64,000 nucleotides of DNA from Ochotona curzoniae. Lineage: Eukaryota; Chordata; Mammalia; Lagomorpha; Ochotonidae. Position 1 is the first letter of the stretch; each line of letters begins with the position of its first letter. Below, one piece after another: positions 1 to 11,982 of this stretch. The notes beneath the pieces were generated by a model, which saw only the letters and a program-made list of their open reading frames with translations, searched no databases and was not told the origin of the DNA. The stretch is from positions 6,944,001-7,008,000 of the forward strand of contig NW_024465751.1 in NCBI RefSeq assembly GCF_017591425.1, given 5' to 3'. A program made the translations under genes and the position numbers.

Positions 1-961
1 GGATAAACATTAGATCCTATATAACTGTTTCATCACTTCCCAACAACACCACTGAGTGACAAAATCTTTAGCACATAGGCTTAGAGACTGCTCAATTAAT
101 ATTCAAATTATAATAGCATATGCTCAGAACACTAAGTGAAGAAAAAGGACACATTACAAATGCTCCTATATCAAATTCCAGAACTTTGGAATCAAAGCAT
201 ATCACAAGCAGTTATTTTAGAGTTCATGAACACTTGGTGTTATTTTGAAAAACTGAAATTCTGTTTCTGAAAAGCTTCCAAAGCAGGAAGTTGGTTTCCA
301 TTAAATTTATTAAAATTAAATGTATGATCTCTAAAGCCTTGATCTAGCCCATATCTTAGATACCCAGACATGCCCTTCCGTGGTGCTCCACTTGTATGCT
401 AATTTCAACTTCACAAACACAGCTCACCATTGAGAAACCAGATGTTTGAAGTGAAAAAGAAAAGACAAAGTTGCGTGCCTGGCAAACACATGGAAAAAGG
501 AAAGAGCTCGCATAGGAGCTGTCTTGGCTAACCACGGAAGTGACTTTTCAGCATTACTGAGAAAACATTCCAGCTAGCTTCATCTGCTACTGCATGTGTA
601 CAAATCTCAGTCCACTTAACGCTTCCCAAGATTCAGATGTTTTAATTCCAAGAGCACATTCCTTCATCAGATTATTTAAAAAATTCAAAGTCATTTACCC
701 TTAGGAAAAAAAATCACACAAAAGTGAAACTTTTCCCAGCCAGCTCACTAAACTCAATTGTTCCATAATTTAACTGAGAATCATTTCAATTGCAAAAATG
801 GACAATAATGTTTAAAGATGTATCATTTGCTTTTAAAGGCCATAAAACATATCCAAACAGGGAAACAAAGTAAAATACATTCAAATGTCACATTTTTTTT
901 CTGACTTTAACACCTGTTAAGACAAAACTTAAAACAAGAAAAGTTAGTCAAGCGACACAAT
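1..961. other. AT-rich intergenic sequence
   Basis: No coding frame, RNA gene or clear repeat could be recognised. Composition is AT-rich and ordinary for a gene desert. Confidence 0.6.
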
Positions 962-1800
962 CTACAATAGCAAAGACATAGAAACTATACAGATGCCCAT
1001 CCAGAGAGGAGTGAATAAAGAACCTGTGGTACATCCACTCCGTGGAATACTACTCAGCCATTTTAAAAAAGGAAATTCTACCATTTGCAACCAAGTAGTC
1101 CCAACCGTTATGCTCAGTGAAATAAGTCAATCCCAAAAGGGCAAATATCATATGTTCTCTCTGATATAAGGCAAACTTCATGCAACATGTAAGATCAATA
1201 GCCCTTTCAATACTGTTATGCTACAACTCATGGATTTTGATATTTTTTATTTTCATTTCTTTGAAATAGCTTATTTTCTCTTACTGAATTCCATGCTGGC
1301 ACATGGATCACACAGTAGCATCATTTGCTCCAGGGTTTTTGTCTTCTTTTTCATTTCTTTAGCAACACATTGATTGCTCAGTAGCATGTTATTTAACTCC
1401 ATGGTGTAATAAATTTTTTAACTTTATTCCTGCTGTTGATCTTATTTTATGGCTTTTCATTTAGGGGAATATATAGTCACTATGTAACAAAGTCTCGCAT
1501 GTCATATCCAGATGTGGCAATACAATGTGGTGTGCATCTCTACTTCCAAAAGAAAGACGGACTCCCAATAAAATTCTTAAATATAACTTGACAATAGGAT
1601 ACTGGACTGTCACTGTACCCACAATGTCAGGATACACTTAAATAACAGAATAATGGACTTAGGACTGCTTATGAAGAACTAAACTATTGTAATAATATGG
1701 GAGAAATCAATTGAGGAAAAGGAAATTGGGGAAGGCATAAGAGAAATTGCAGAGCCTATAAAATTGTATCATAAAGTTAAAAATAATGTCAAAGAAGAAA
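962..1800 (+). mobile_element. LINE-1 fragment: ORF2 end plus 3' UTR
   Basis: Positions 985-1215 match the classic L1 ORF2 terminus in DNA form (CAGATGCCCATCCAGAGAGG, then GGAATACTACTCAGCCATTT, then ATGTTCTCTCTGATATAAGG). The following 600 bp look like an L1 3' UTR and end in an A-rich tract near 1790-1808. The reading frame is broken, so the copy is dead. Exact ends are approximate. Confidence 0.75.
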
Positions 1801-2180
1801 AAAAGAAAAATCAGCCAAAAAAATTCATTTTGCATTGCTTGTCAGTGTTTACACATTTTAAAGCAATGTAATACACACCATTAGCTGTCTCTTAGCTTCC
1901 ATTCTCTCCCACTTCCTTTGGAGTTGAATATAAAGCCAACCCCCAAATTCCATTTTACAGCCTCTGTGCAGCTAGATAACTAACTGACTGAAATATAGCA
2001 ATACTGCTGAGTAACGCTAGATGGTACAATTGAAGATGGGACTTCTGTAGGGTAAGTTCTCCCCAACACTTGTGTGTCATCCACATAGAATTTGCCTATT
2101 CAAGAAAAATGCATTTCTACCTCATCTGGTGAAGTTTACTTTAGTTTCTCTGTGTCAGTAGTCAAATACATGATTTAACA

Positions 2181-2300
2181 AGGAGACATGACGATTCAGA
2201 AACTAATCAAGGAAAAATTTCACACAAGAGAGATTTCCAAAAGTTCATGGAAAATAGAACAAAAAGTTAAGTGCATTGTGGTGTAAAACTGGAGAACAAG
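2181..2300 (+). repeat. Copy 1 of a ~120-bp diverged repeat pair
   Basis: Aligns by eye with 3129-3248 at roughly 80-85% identity, including the shared word TGACGATTCAGAA and AAGTTCATRGAAAATAGAA. A related core (AAGTTCACGGAAAAT) also occurs near 35529. The core resembles the terminal inverted repeat of a short DNA element, but similarity extends about 45 bp upstream of it. Confidence 0.6.
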
Positions 2301-2859
2301 CAAGAGCGATGCTCTAGGAGGAGAATTCTCCAGTGATTCAGAAGGAAACTCAGGACTACCAGGCTGGCACTAACTTAAAAGCCAGAAAAAAAAAAACTTA
2401 AGACATTATTCTTTGCCTGAATATTTGACAAAGTAGCTCATGGAGATACTTTGTCTAGACTTTATTCTATAAATGAACAACAACAACAACAACAAAAAAG
2501 CAATGTTTTTCACAAATCTGTTCCCCCTTATTTGAACCCTAGAGGTATCAGGTATTAGGCTAAGAGTTTAGATATACAGTTGTTTGAAGAATGACATTTT
2601 GTACTCAAGGAACTAACAGATTTATAGTAGGTACAGAAAAAGGAGCAAATAATAGCCCTGCAATGTGATAAGTGCTATAATGCAGTTATTTCCAAAACTC
2701 TGGGGAAGTACAGAAATAGAAGTACCATTTGGACATTACTGAAAACTTTGCCTCAAAAACTAAGGAAAAGAGATTCGGAGAGTCCGAGCTAAAGGGCACA
2801 GGGTTTATTTCAGAGCTGAAATTGTTCTAGAAGTGACCATGGTGAGCTACACACCATGG
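2301..2859. other. Intergenic; (CAA)n microsatellite at about 2477-2500
   Basis: Contains a short CAA tract followed by A-rich sequence. The right half (about 2700-2859) may be diverged L1M 3' UTR leading into the next feature. No gene seen. Confidence 0.45.
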
Positions 2860-2945
2860 GCATCCTAACAGCCACTGAATTATACACTTCAAAGGAGTAA
2901 ATTGCACTGTAAGTAAATTATATCTCAATAAAGCTGTTACAGAAA
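2860..2945 (+). mobile_element. Ancient L1M 3' end
   Basis: CACTGAATTATACACTTCAA and AAATTATATCTCAATAAAGC match the characteristic end of old L1M 3' UTRs. Small fragment, + orientation. Confidence 0.7.
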
Positions 2946-3128
2946 ACACTTCAGAAATATTCTGCTTCCTTGGACAGAAATGACGCTTAATGTGACTTTT
3001 CCAAGATCAGTGGACACATGCACATGTGCATATCTGCACATTTTGATTAAATCAAAATTATGCTCAGAAAGTTTTCTTTTGAGTCCAAGTTCGCTCTGTG
3101 ATAAACCATCAGAGCTTCAGATCACTGC

Positions 3129-3292
3129 AGGAGATGTGACGATTCAGAAGTGAATCAAGGGAAAATGTCATGCAAGAGATATTTCAGAAAGTTCATAGAA
3201 AATAGAATGAAAAGCTAAGTGCATTATGGTGCAAAACTGGAAAACATGAATTTCTCATGAGATGAATTTTCAATGAACTTTATGAAAACCCC
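3129..3292 (+). repeat. Copy 2 of the diverged repeat, with a matching inverted end
   Basis: The 3129-3248 part matches 2181-2300. Further right, TTTTCAATGAACTTTATGAAA (about 3268-3288) is an imperfect reverse complement of TTTCAGAAAGTTCATAGAAAA (3182-3202). The two arms enclose about 65 bp. This suggests a short non-autonomous DNA transposon (MITE-like), but the family is not identified. Confidence 0.5.
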
Positions 3293-3397
3293 TTGTATGC
3301 CTGGATTTTTAAAAAACACATCAAAATGAGCAGCTTTTTATTTCATTTTACACAAACTTTTTTATGTGTTCTGGTATTTTTTTACCTATATGCATTA

Positions 3398-3654
3398 ATA
3401 TTTAATGTTTATGGGAATGGCAGAAAGGGATGGCAACACACAGAGAGAAACAGAGAGACTCATTTGCTGGTCCACTCTCCAGCTATGCACACGGCAACTG
3501 AGGATTTAACTCAGGTCTTCCAGCAATCATCACTGCCTTCCAGGGTTTGCATCACCAGGAAGCTGGAGTTCAGAGTTAGAATCAGAAATTGAAGCCGAGT
3601 GTTCTGATGCAGGATACAGGTGTCTTAACCTCTAAGTTCTATGCCACTCCCTGC
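3398..3654 (-). mobile_element. Old C-SINE, diverged
   Basis: Reads as the reverse complement of the lagomorph C-SINE: a purine-rich CAGAGAGAAACAGAGAG block near 3440, an AGGAAGCTGGA block near 3558 and the head (TCTTAACCTCTAAGTTCTATGCCACT) near 3622-3648. Heavily mutated. Confidence 0.6.
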
Positions 3655-4143
3655 ATGTATTTTTTTACATAAATATTTAAACCATACATACTTTTATAAA
3701 TACTTCTACACGAATATACTGTTTGCATTTAATACGCTTAATACATTTTCATGGGTAGCATACTGGTGACTCCAGCCCCTTACCCTGCCCCGTGCCTCCA
3801 TTCTGCCAACAAAGTTTGGAAAAAGCATGCACATCTGAAGTTTTGTGAGATAAAGGATGCCTAAACCTATGGTGCAGGAGAAGGACAGGAATGTGCATCA
3901 CACCCACCATGAGTGACCGGCCTTGGGGTCAACCACATATTAACCTTGCTCGGCTGAGACTGGAGACCACAGACTACCAGCCCAGCTCAATCTCCACCAG
4001 GGGCATCTCCCAGCATGGAGAAAATGAATAAACTTGAAAAAAAGTGCTCCATCTGCACTTGTGGCATAATGATATCCATTACTTAAACATGGTTAATATA
4101 TACTAATCCAAATAGTGCTTCTGATCTGTGGAGCCGGGGGTAT

Positions 4144-4149
<6 letters not shown>
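3655..4149. other. Intergenic, nothing recognised
   Basis: AT-rich at first, then a more GC-balanced stretch. No gene, RNA or assignable repeat seen. Confidence 0.5.
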
Positions 4150-4196
<47 letters not shown>

Positions 4197-4200
4197 ATAC
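4150..4200. repeat. (CA)n microsatellite
   Basis: About 20 uninterrupted AC units followed by ATACACATAC. Long enough to be length-polymorphic. Confidence 0.95.
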
Positions 4201-5466
4201 TTTTTCCGACTTTCTTAAACACCAGTCACTGATCCTGATATTTCATGTATCTGTGCTAGATACTACTTACAAAAGGGCTCCAAACTCTGAGTTTGGACGA
4301 ATAGAGATGAAAAGAAACTCTTCCACTCAGTAGGCAGAGAATCCTTGGGTAGCTTGCTCCCTTTACTGAAGGCGCTTCCTTCCTCTGCCTCTTGTTGCTA
4401 GCCAAGATCCGCATGTCAAAGCTACCCCTTTCACATGCCATGAAGCAAAATCGATTTCATTGATTCAAGAAAACAATAGAGGCTCTGGCCCATGGAGACA
4501 AACTGTTTTTTCTCTTTCCCTAAAAAACATGCTTCTTTTTCAAGTTCATGTGACTTTTTCATTCAGCATTGAACCTGTGCTCCAGGAGATGGAGAGGAAT
4601 GTGGCTGGTGTTCCAGCTTTGATGTTCCTTTATGAAGACTTTGAGAACTCTCTTGAAGAACTGACATAGGTTCAGCAACTTACGTTACTCTTTGGTCTGT
4701 CCCAGGACTAAAGAAGTGAGGATATACTTTCCACAGGAAATGCAGGATAGCATTTCTTTAATTTGTTTTTTTCCCAATGATCTGTTTCTATTAACCTGTA
4801 CATTCTCAATATGTATTCCAGGTTTTAACACAGTATCAAACGCATGCTTACTAGGTATTTGTGTGAGACAAGTCAAAATCTTTGTAGAAATAATATATAT
4901 CTTATAGATTCAAAAACCAGACATTCCCTAAATGTTCATTCAATGTGGTTAATGCACAGAAATTCCTATGATAGTGTTTTATAAATTACAGAACTAGACA
5001 GACATGGATATTAATCCTGACTTCATTATTTTTAGCTGCATATCTATGATTTAGTTCAGCTATCTGTCCCTCTTCTTCCCTATTTATAAAATGCAGATAC
5101 CAAGTCCATTATACACTTATTTTCAAATTAAAATCGTTTCTGTGAAGTGCCTGTGCCATGGCACAGTAGGCTGAACCTCTTGTTACAGCACCAGCATCCC
5201 ATATGCTTGCCAGTTTGTGTCCCATACAAACATTTGGTTCTTTGTCTTATAACTGTGTAATTGATATTGGACCAAAAGACTTCCACACTGGCCTATTTAA
5301 ACTGCCATCTGTGATACTCATGGCTGAAACCATCAACCCTTTGGAAATAACCACAAGAGACAATGTTTGAGCATGATCACAACACACACGTACATACACT
5401 CACATGCACACACATGAGCGAGCAATGTGACTAAATGTGTTCTAAGAATGGGGCAATTGATTTCTC
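4201..5466. other. Intergenic
   Basis: AT-rich. About 5150-5330 carries a degraded + strand SINE-like stretch (GCACAGTAGGCTGAACCTC, then CACCAGCATCCCATATGCTTG). A degenerate CA-rich tract lies at about 5383-5416. No gene. Confidence 0.45.
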
Positions 5467-5478
5467 AGACACAATCTT

Positions 5479-5800
5479 TTTTTTTTCAAAGATTTATTAT
5501 TATTATTTTTTTTAATTGGAAAGGCGGATATACAGAGAGGAGAGACAGAGGGGAAGATCTTCTGTCCGATGATTCACTCCCTAAGTGAGCGCAACGGCTG
5601 ATGCTATGCCGATCCAAAGCCAGGAACCTCTTCCGGGTCTCCCACGTGGGTGCAGGGTCCCAAAGCTTTGGGCCGTCCTGCTTTCCCGGGCCACAGGCAG
5701 GGAGCTGGAAGGGAAGCGGGGCTGCCGGGATTAGAACCGGCGCCCATATGGGATCCTGGGCGTGCAAGACCTTAACCACTTGCACCACCGCGCCGGGCCC
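5479..5800 (-). mobile_element. Young C-SINE with 12-bp target-site duplication
   Basis: Near-intact element from its T-rich tail (reverse strand) to CGCCGGGCCC at 5791-5800. It is flanked by AGACACAATCTT at 5467-5478 and 5805-5816. Low divergence from the copies at 31795 and 34072 indicates a recent insertion. Confidence 0.92.
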
Positions 5801-6307
5801 TCTTAGACACAATCTTAAAGGATAAATCATACGGTGTCTCTAAGACAGTCTTCATGCAAACAACACCATGCATGTACGTTTCGGTAATAAGTACATACAT
5901 AGAGTCTCAGAGATGAACTGTAGAATGCAGACTAACACATCAGGAAGTGAGAATACACGTGAGGGCATGTCCCTGGTCCTGAATGAAAGCAGCGCTTTGA
6001 AACAGACGTACCATGGCTATGACCCGGATGCTCCACCTGCACCTATACCTACAGTGCCATGAAACACTTAAATAGCACAAAGTGAAACTTGTAACTGTTA
6101 TTAAAGAACTACATATTGCTGTGATAATATAGGGGGAAATGTCAGCAGGGAAAGTGGGGAGGGAGGAAGAAGAGGAGGGAAGAATCTCTACTAGGTACAA
6201 GACTGTGTCATGGAAAATAAACATTTAAAGATTAGCTCAAAATAAAAAGTAGAACTATTCTGACCTATGAGACAGGTTCTGTTTCCTAACAAACTAAACC
6301 TCCCCTG

Positions 6308-6513
6308 AGGAGCCGGCCTCCCATACACGTGTTGATTTGTGTGCTGGTTGCTCTACTTCCAATCCAGCTCCCTGCTTTTGGCCTGGGGAAGAAGCTCCTA
6401 GCTCTGGGTCAGCTCAGCTCTGGCTGTTGGGGCCATTTAGGGAAGTGAAAGATCCCTTACTCTACCTCTCCTTCTCTCTTTGTAACTCAACATTTCCAAA
6501 AAAAAAAAAAAAA
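6308..6513 (+). mobile_element. Old C-SINE, internally deleted
   Basis: Contains CCAATCCAGCTCCCTGCTTT, GGAAGAAGCTCCTAGCTCT and an A15-16 tail at 6498-6513. About 100 bp of the middle region is missing. Confidence 0.75.
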
Positions 6514-6612
6514 TCTGATCTGGGCACATAGATTTATATAAACTAAAATATGTGAATTGTGATTTTCTACAGAATATTGTAGAAATTGTTTTAATATTTA
6601 AAATGATAATAA

Positions 6613-6908
6613 GGTCCAGTGTTGTGGCATAGCAAGTGAGGCTGCCACCTGCAGTGCCAGCATCCTATGTAGGTACCAGTTTGTGCCATGTTTCTCCATT
6701 TCTGATCTACTCATGGCCTGGAAAAAGCAGTAAAAGATGACTCAAATCTTGGGGCCCCTGCCACCTACATGGGAGATAAAAATGAAGTTCTTGCCTTTGA
6801 TCTGGCCCAGTGCTGGCTGTTTCGGTCATCTGGAAAACGAATTAACAGACGGAAGTTCTCTCTGTCTGTAACTCGGATTTTCAATTCATAAATAAGTCTG
6901 CAAAGAAA
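6613..6908 (+). mobile_element. Old C-SINE
   Basis: Begins GGTCCAGTGTTGTGGC, with TGGCCTGGAAAAAGCAGTAA and a tail AATTCATAAATAAGTCTGC. It follows the copy at 6308 in the same orientation. Confidence 0.75.
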
Positions 6909-8824
6909 TTAAGATGAACAGATTTATTGCATCCACCACAAGAGATTTCAAAAGTTCAGGACTTCCCATGAGCTCTCTTTATATAGTTGTCCCTGGGTGT
7001 GCTTGAAAACACACACTATGCATGATCATCCTTTGAGATTGTCCCCACTCTACCTTGCTAAACCTGAATGCCATGTTTTCCCCATGTTCACAAGCTTCCA
7101 GGAGATTCTGGGTCGAGGTGGGAGAGTCCCCAGCTTGAACCAAACCCAGCACCTTTCCGTAACTGACACTCAGTGAGTCACCCGGAAGACCACGGCAGTG
7201 TCAACCTCAGGTCTTGATTTGCTTTTCTTGGCAACCTGGAAATCTGTATCTTCCCTCCTTAGCCGTACTTGTCAGAAGGTTAAACCAAGCATGAGATATC
7301 ACCTATCCAAACTGGACACTAGCTCTTCAGTTGAGAGCCTCGCTTTCCCCGAATGCCCCTGCACAAACTTCCCATCATTTTCTCAGAGTCCGTGTGTGAA
7401 TCCCGTGAGTCTAGATATTAATCACCCTCCATCCCCTCCATTTCTCTAATCCTCCAACGCTGAAAAGCTTAGCCTTAACGTCTCAGACGCTGCCCTATTG
7501 GTCTGCTGAGTTTGTTTTTGGAACCCCCACATCCATTCTCCTCAAGCCAGTGTCCAGAACCCAGAAACAACCGACTACCTTTGTCATACGGTGTTCTGTC
7601 AGAGAGGCTGCGAGGCAAACACACCTGGAGGGTCAGACTAACCTGCTCAAGTTCTTCCTCCACCTTTGACATCCCTCTGATTAAATACTTACTGGGACAA
7701 TTATGTCTCAGTAGCACTTAACACCATCTTAGCTGTAGAATTACTGCATTAGTCTCCTCCCGGAGACTACAAATGTGCTGACCATTGGGATCCTGACTGC
7801 TCTCCTCACTTCATCCTTAGAACCTGGCACAGAACCTGGCACCCAGGAAGTGCTCAGGGATAAGTCATCAAGAGATGCAAAAAGATAGAGTTTGACCTTG
7901 CTGCCAAAGTTGGTGTCCTCCTTTCTGGGAAGATGTGCACTCAAATTCAGTTCATTAGTAAGTACGTATTGCTTTGGTCAATCAGGGAAATGCTGAGTTC
8001 CTCTATCAGATTCTAAGAGGATTAAAAAATACTCCACTGCATATTGGCAGGACGGAGGAAGGTCAGGAAACTGCAGATGCCTGGCTTCACCTGGACAAGC
8101 CATGTCAGACAACAGCAAGGGCTGTCCGCGCTAGCTGAGAGGAGAGTGTGATGGGCAGGGGGTGTTCAACTGTTAGAGACGATGTAAGGGCAGAGGCGCA
8201 GCACAGAAACAAACTACCGTGCTTCTGGCTGGGAAGCACCCAGCAAATCTGCACTGCGAAGGTTACCAGTGAGGACTTATGGGATTAAGAAACAAGAGAA
8301 AATAAAGGGAAAGGAAGAAAAGTCTTGAGCGAGGAAGAAAAAGTAAAAGCATTTAGCCAGTCAATCAGAGTATATTTTTATTCCTAGCTCGCTCACAAAG
8401 CACTCCCTCTCCCAGTAAGCTATCTCTTCTAAATCCTTGTCTAATATTTGAGCAATGTAGTAAAGATGGGATCTTGTTTTTCACATTTTACAGAACTGGA
8501 GAAGCTAAAAGGAATTTTCAAGAATCCAGGAAAATTCAAAATCCAAGGCTTTAGAACTTCAATGAATTTTTCAAAACCTTCTGGGTCAAATGCTTGCCTA
8601 CCAAAAGGTCACATTTACTTTTCCCTATTTATAGATAATATAAGCCATTACTAAGCCCAAATTGATCATGACAGAATGAGAAGGGGCTGCCAAAAGCATA
8701 ACCTACCCCCAAAACACAATGCTACCGAATTTGTTCATGTCCTAACAGCCAGAACTTCATCCAAGAGACCCAGTGATTCCCAGACTTAATAGAATTTATT
8801 ACCAAAAATATGATGAGTGACTGG
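6909..8824. other. Intergenic, mostly unassigned
   Basis: About 1.9 kb of unique-looking sequence. A short L2/MIR-like piece (GAACCTGGCACAGAACCTGG) lies near 7811. No exon-like or RNA-like signal found. Confidence 0.5.
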
Positions 8825-9015
8825 CATGTGCTGGTATTTTGTTATAATTCCTATAATCCTCATAATGATCTTGGAAGGTAGATACTAGGTTCATCTCCAA
8901 AAAGCAAAGCAGAATAGGAGTGACTTGCTTGAGACTGCACAGCTAAACAGTGGCTGAGCCAGCGCTCAGAACCCCACATTCCACCCTCCAGGTCTGTGCT
9001 TGCACCAAAGCCTAT
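8825..9015 (-). mobile_element. MIR SINE
   Basis: Reverse-strand MIR pattern: AATCCTCATAATGATCTTGG, then GTGACTTGCTTGAGACTGCAC, ACAGCTAAACAGTGGCTGAG and CCAGGTCTGTGCTTG. Ancient mammalian element. Confidence 0.75.
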
Positions 9016-9459
9016 TCAACAACAGCCTGTTGGTGCATTAATTTATAAGTAACCACATTCCAGAAATGCCTTGTTATTTCTCCTCCAAATGAAAGCTGTT
9101 TAGAAGGTCCTGGAAATCCCATTACAATATAAACTATGTAAATGAATATGCAAAGCAATACCATGGCAAGGTCAGACCAGGCATTCAGATCTGACTCATC
9201 TCTGCTGTGCAGTTGGTGAGTTAAGCAGCTGACGGGGAAAATACATAAACCATTACCCCGAGAGAAAGGCAGGAATTAAGCAGGAAGAATTGTTTTCCTC
9301 CCATTCCCATTCTACAGTCATCAGTTCCCTATTACTGGAGAGTCAGCTTCGGAACAGCTCTCACTCTCAAATAGGAGGATTCATTTCCACAACTTCTCTG
9401 AGGAGGCAACAGCCAAAAGCATCATCCATTCAAGAGACACTGGGTACAGCACAGACTTC
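9016..9459. other. Intergenic, nothing recognised
   Basis: No gene, RNA or assignable repeat was found here. Confidence 0.4.
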
Positions 9460-9630
9460 TGTGTTCCCAGTCTCCTGGCTGCTGAATGAGCCTGACGGCT
9501 TCCCTTCCCTCTCCACACCGGAAACTCCGTGAGGAAGGAGAGACTGTGTCCACCTTCACATCACCACAGCCTAGGATGCAACTTCCCAACAAGAACGTCT
9601 CAATAATTATTCGCTGAATGTGAAAATGGA
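9460..9630 (+). mobile_element. L2 LINE 3' end
   Basis: GAAACTCCGTGAGGAAGGAG, ACTGTGTCCACCTTC and ATTATTCGCTGAATG follow the L2 3'-end pattern. Diverged. Confidence 0.6.
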
Positions 9631-9669
9631 TCCTAGCCACCACTGCCAGCACTTGTCCCTCTCCTCTGC

Positions 9670-9845
9670 ACCCCTAGAACATGTGACAACATCTGGAACA
9701 GTTTTGATTGTTCTGGCTGCAGGGGGGTTTCTAACGGCACTTGCACGGGTAGAAACAAGGAAGGCTGCTAAATGTCCTCCCATGCAAAGGACGGCTCTAG
9801 CCACAGAAATTCCACCACATCACATAGCGTGCCAAGCCCCGTTCT
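9670..9845 (+). mobile_element. MER20-like hAT-Charlie DNA transposon fragment
   Basis: GTGACAACATCTGGAACAGT, a GCAGGGGGGTTTCTAACGGC block and GCTGCTAAATGTCCTCCCAT match the MER20 internal pattern. Terminal repeats are eroded. Confidence 0.7.
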
Positions 9846-10279
9846 AACCTAGCATAGGCCTTTTATAAACACAAACCTGGGACGTGGTAAGATTTCTTGC
9901 CCATCAAACGCTGAGACTTGACGCCTGGCCCAATGCCTGTCTTCACAGGGAAATACTCCGGAATTCAGTTTCTGTAGATCACTCATAGGGTTCCCCAGGA
10001 CAAACAGAATCCTACTTCACAGCACTGTGTACTGCTGTTTAGTAGTTTTTTTTAATGATAGCCAGCATTGCCAGTGTGGCTTGGTGGATACGTTCTCTGT
10101 GTGCATGTGTGTGTGTGTGTGTCTGGCTGATTCTTCTCATTGGTTTTCCACAGATTGAGGAGGCACTGTTTCCTGTTACTCTTTCTGAAGATGCGTTAAC
10201 AACAGGTTAAATAGTGATGAGTTCAGAATATGGAAGTGGTTCTTCAGTTCTATCTAAAATAGGTGAAGAGTTAAATGTG
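9846..10279. other. Intergenic; short (GT)n at about 10103-10121
   Basis: Otherwise nothing recognised. Confidence 0.5.
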
Positions 10280-10293
10280 CGTTCTTATTTTTT

Positions 10294-10784
10294 TTTTATT
10301 GTTGCTTACATTGTATTATGTAGTACAGTTTTATAGGCGCTGGGGATTCCCCCCACCCCTCCCATACCCCTCCCCCCATGGTGGATTCCTCCACCTTGTT
10401 GCATAACCATAGTTCAAGTTCAGTTGAGATTCATTGCTTGCAAACACATGCCTAGCATAAAGTTCAGCGTCTTATTGTCCAGATAAGTCCAGTGGCCTCT
10501 TGGGGAGACCTTCTATGGTCTGAAGATAGGTCTAACAGAGTAAAGATCTGGTCAGTTAAAAGCCCCAACAAGGCCTCAGTATCAATATACAACATTATGG
10601 AATTAATTGACATAGTATTGGGTAAACAATATGTTAAAAATAATGCAAGTTCCCTTCTTCGAAACATCTGGGTTGAGACAGTATCAATGACAGGTTCAAA
10701 AAATAACAAACAACCAAACAAAAAATTACAGGTTAAATCAAGGCAAACATGTGGTATCTAATCTTTTGGGATTCGCTCATTTTT
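10294..10784 (-). mobile_element. 5'-truncated lagomorph L1 with 14-bp target-site duplication
   Basis: On the - strand a G-rich tract (GGGGGGAGGGGTATGGGAGG, about 10356-10375) is followed by a short 3' end and an A-run, the standard layout of an L1 3' UTR. CGTTCTTATTTTTT flanks it at 10280-10293 and 10785-10798. The element is about 490 bp and is homologous to 51419-51752. Confidence 0.85.
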
Positions 10785-10798
10785 CGTTCTTATTTTTT

Positions 10799-11606
10799 GT
10801 TTCTCCACAACACGAGGCCCCTTTTCTTACAGGAGGAGGTCTTGGCTTGAGCACCCCTAGTGGCCACTGAGGATACTGCAATGACGAGCACCAGGTCTCC
10901 GCATTTCAACAACTTTGTCCTTTCATTGGGCAAGTTAATTAATCCCTCTGGGATAGGATTTTTTTCCAAAATGGAAATTCTTTAAAAGGAAATAACTACA
11001 GGACTGAAAAAAATATATCGTGAATGAAGTTCCTCTAAAGAGCAGCAAGCCCAAACAAGGTAAGAACAGGTATTTTTTTTCTCACCATTGACAGTGTTTT
11101 CAGCTTTTTCTTCTTTTTAACCTTCATGAGAAAACTAAAAATATAAGAGCAACAATTAGCAGATAAAGTATAGTTCTTTTCTTCCTTTTAAGTCAACTGT
11201 CATAACCTCCCCAAATTCTTCATACACTACCAATGCTACATAGGTTTGCTGACTCAATCTTGTTACCAACTCAACAGAGATCAAAGACTATTGATTATCT
11301 GATTATGCAATGAACACTGCACCGGGTACCTGGGAAATGATGACTTACTAGAGGGGAATGACTTTGATCCAGACCCTCAGGATGACTACAATTTAGTGAG
11401 GCAACAAGTTGCTATAGTTTGACAGTGGCTCAGCTGTAAAAATGTATGTTAGCAGTTTGTTGCTTGATGTGGTAATATTACAAGATCATGGAACCTGTAA
11501 GAGCTGGACTCTACTGGAAGGTGGCTAGGTCATTAAAAGAATTTCCCTTAGAGGGAATTATATGTTTCTCATGGGGATCCTGGTTAGTTCCTATGACAGT
11601 GTGTCA
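10799..11606. other. Intergenic, nothing recognised
   Basis: AT-rich. No gene, RNA or assignable repeat found. Confidence 0.45.
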
Positions 11607-11640
11607 AATAGATAGATAGACAGATAGATAAATAGATAAA
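11607..11640. repeat. (GATA)n microsatellite
   Basis: About eight imperfect GATA units (with one GACA), directly before the C-SINE at 11643. Confidence 0.85.
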
Positions 11641-11642
11641 AA

Positions 11643-11982
11643 GAATCAGCATTGTGGCATTGCAGGCTAATCCTCCATCTGCAGCACCAGCATAGCATAT
11701 GTGAACTGACAAGTCTCAGCTGCTCTACTTCCAATGTAGCTCCATACTTACCATCTGGGGGAGCAGTGTGGTGTGGCTTAGTCTGTGGGCTCCTGTGCCT
11801 ACCACGCAAGAGACTGGGAAGAAGCTCCTGCATCCCAGCTTTGGTTCAGCTCAGATCTGGCCATTGCAGCCATTTGAGGAGTAAGCTAGCAGATCGAAGA
11901 CCTCTCTTTCTCTCTCTATCTCTCCCTGTAAAATCTGTTTTTCAAATAAAAATAAATAAAGCTTCAAAAACAAAAAGAAAAC
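11643..11982 (+). mobile_element. Diverged C-SINE
   Basis: ATTGTGGCATTGCAGGCTAA head, GGGAAGAAGCTCCTGCATCC middle and TCAAATAAAAATAAATAAAG tail. Confidence 0.8.

Noticed and set aside
3994..4005. CTCF-like CCACCAGGGGCA
   Set aside because: One G short in the core and no match to the downstream GCGC part, so too weak to call.
4115..4333. 72-residue frame containing a His-Thr repeat
   Set aside because: Translation of the (CA)n microsatellite.
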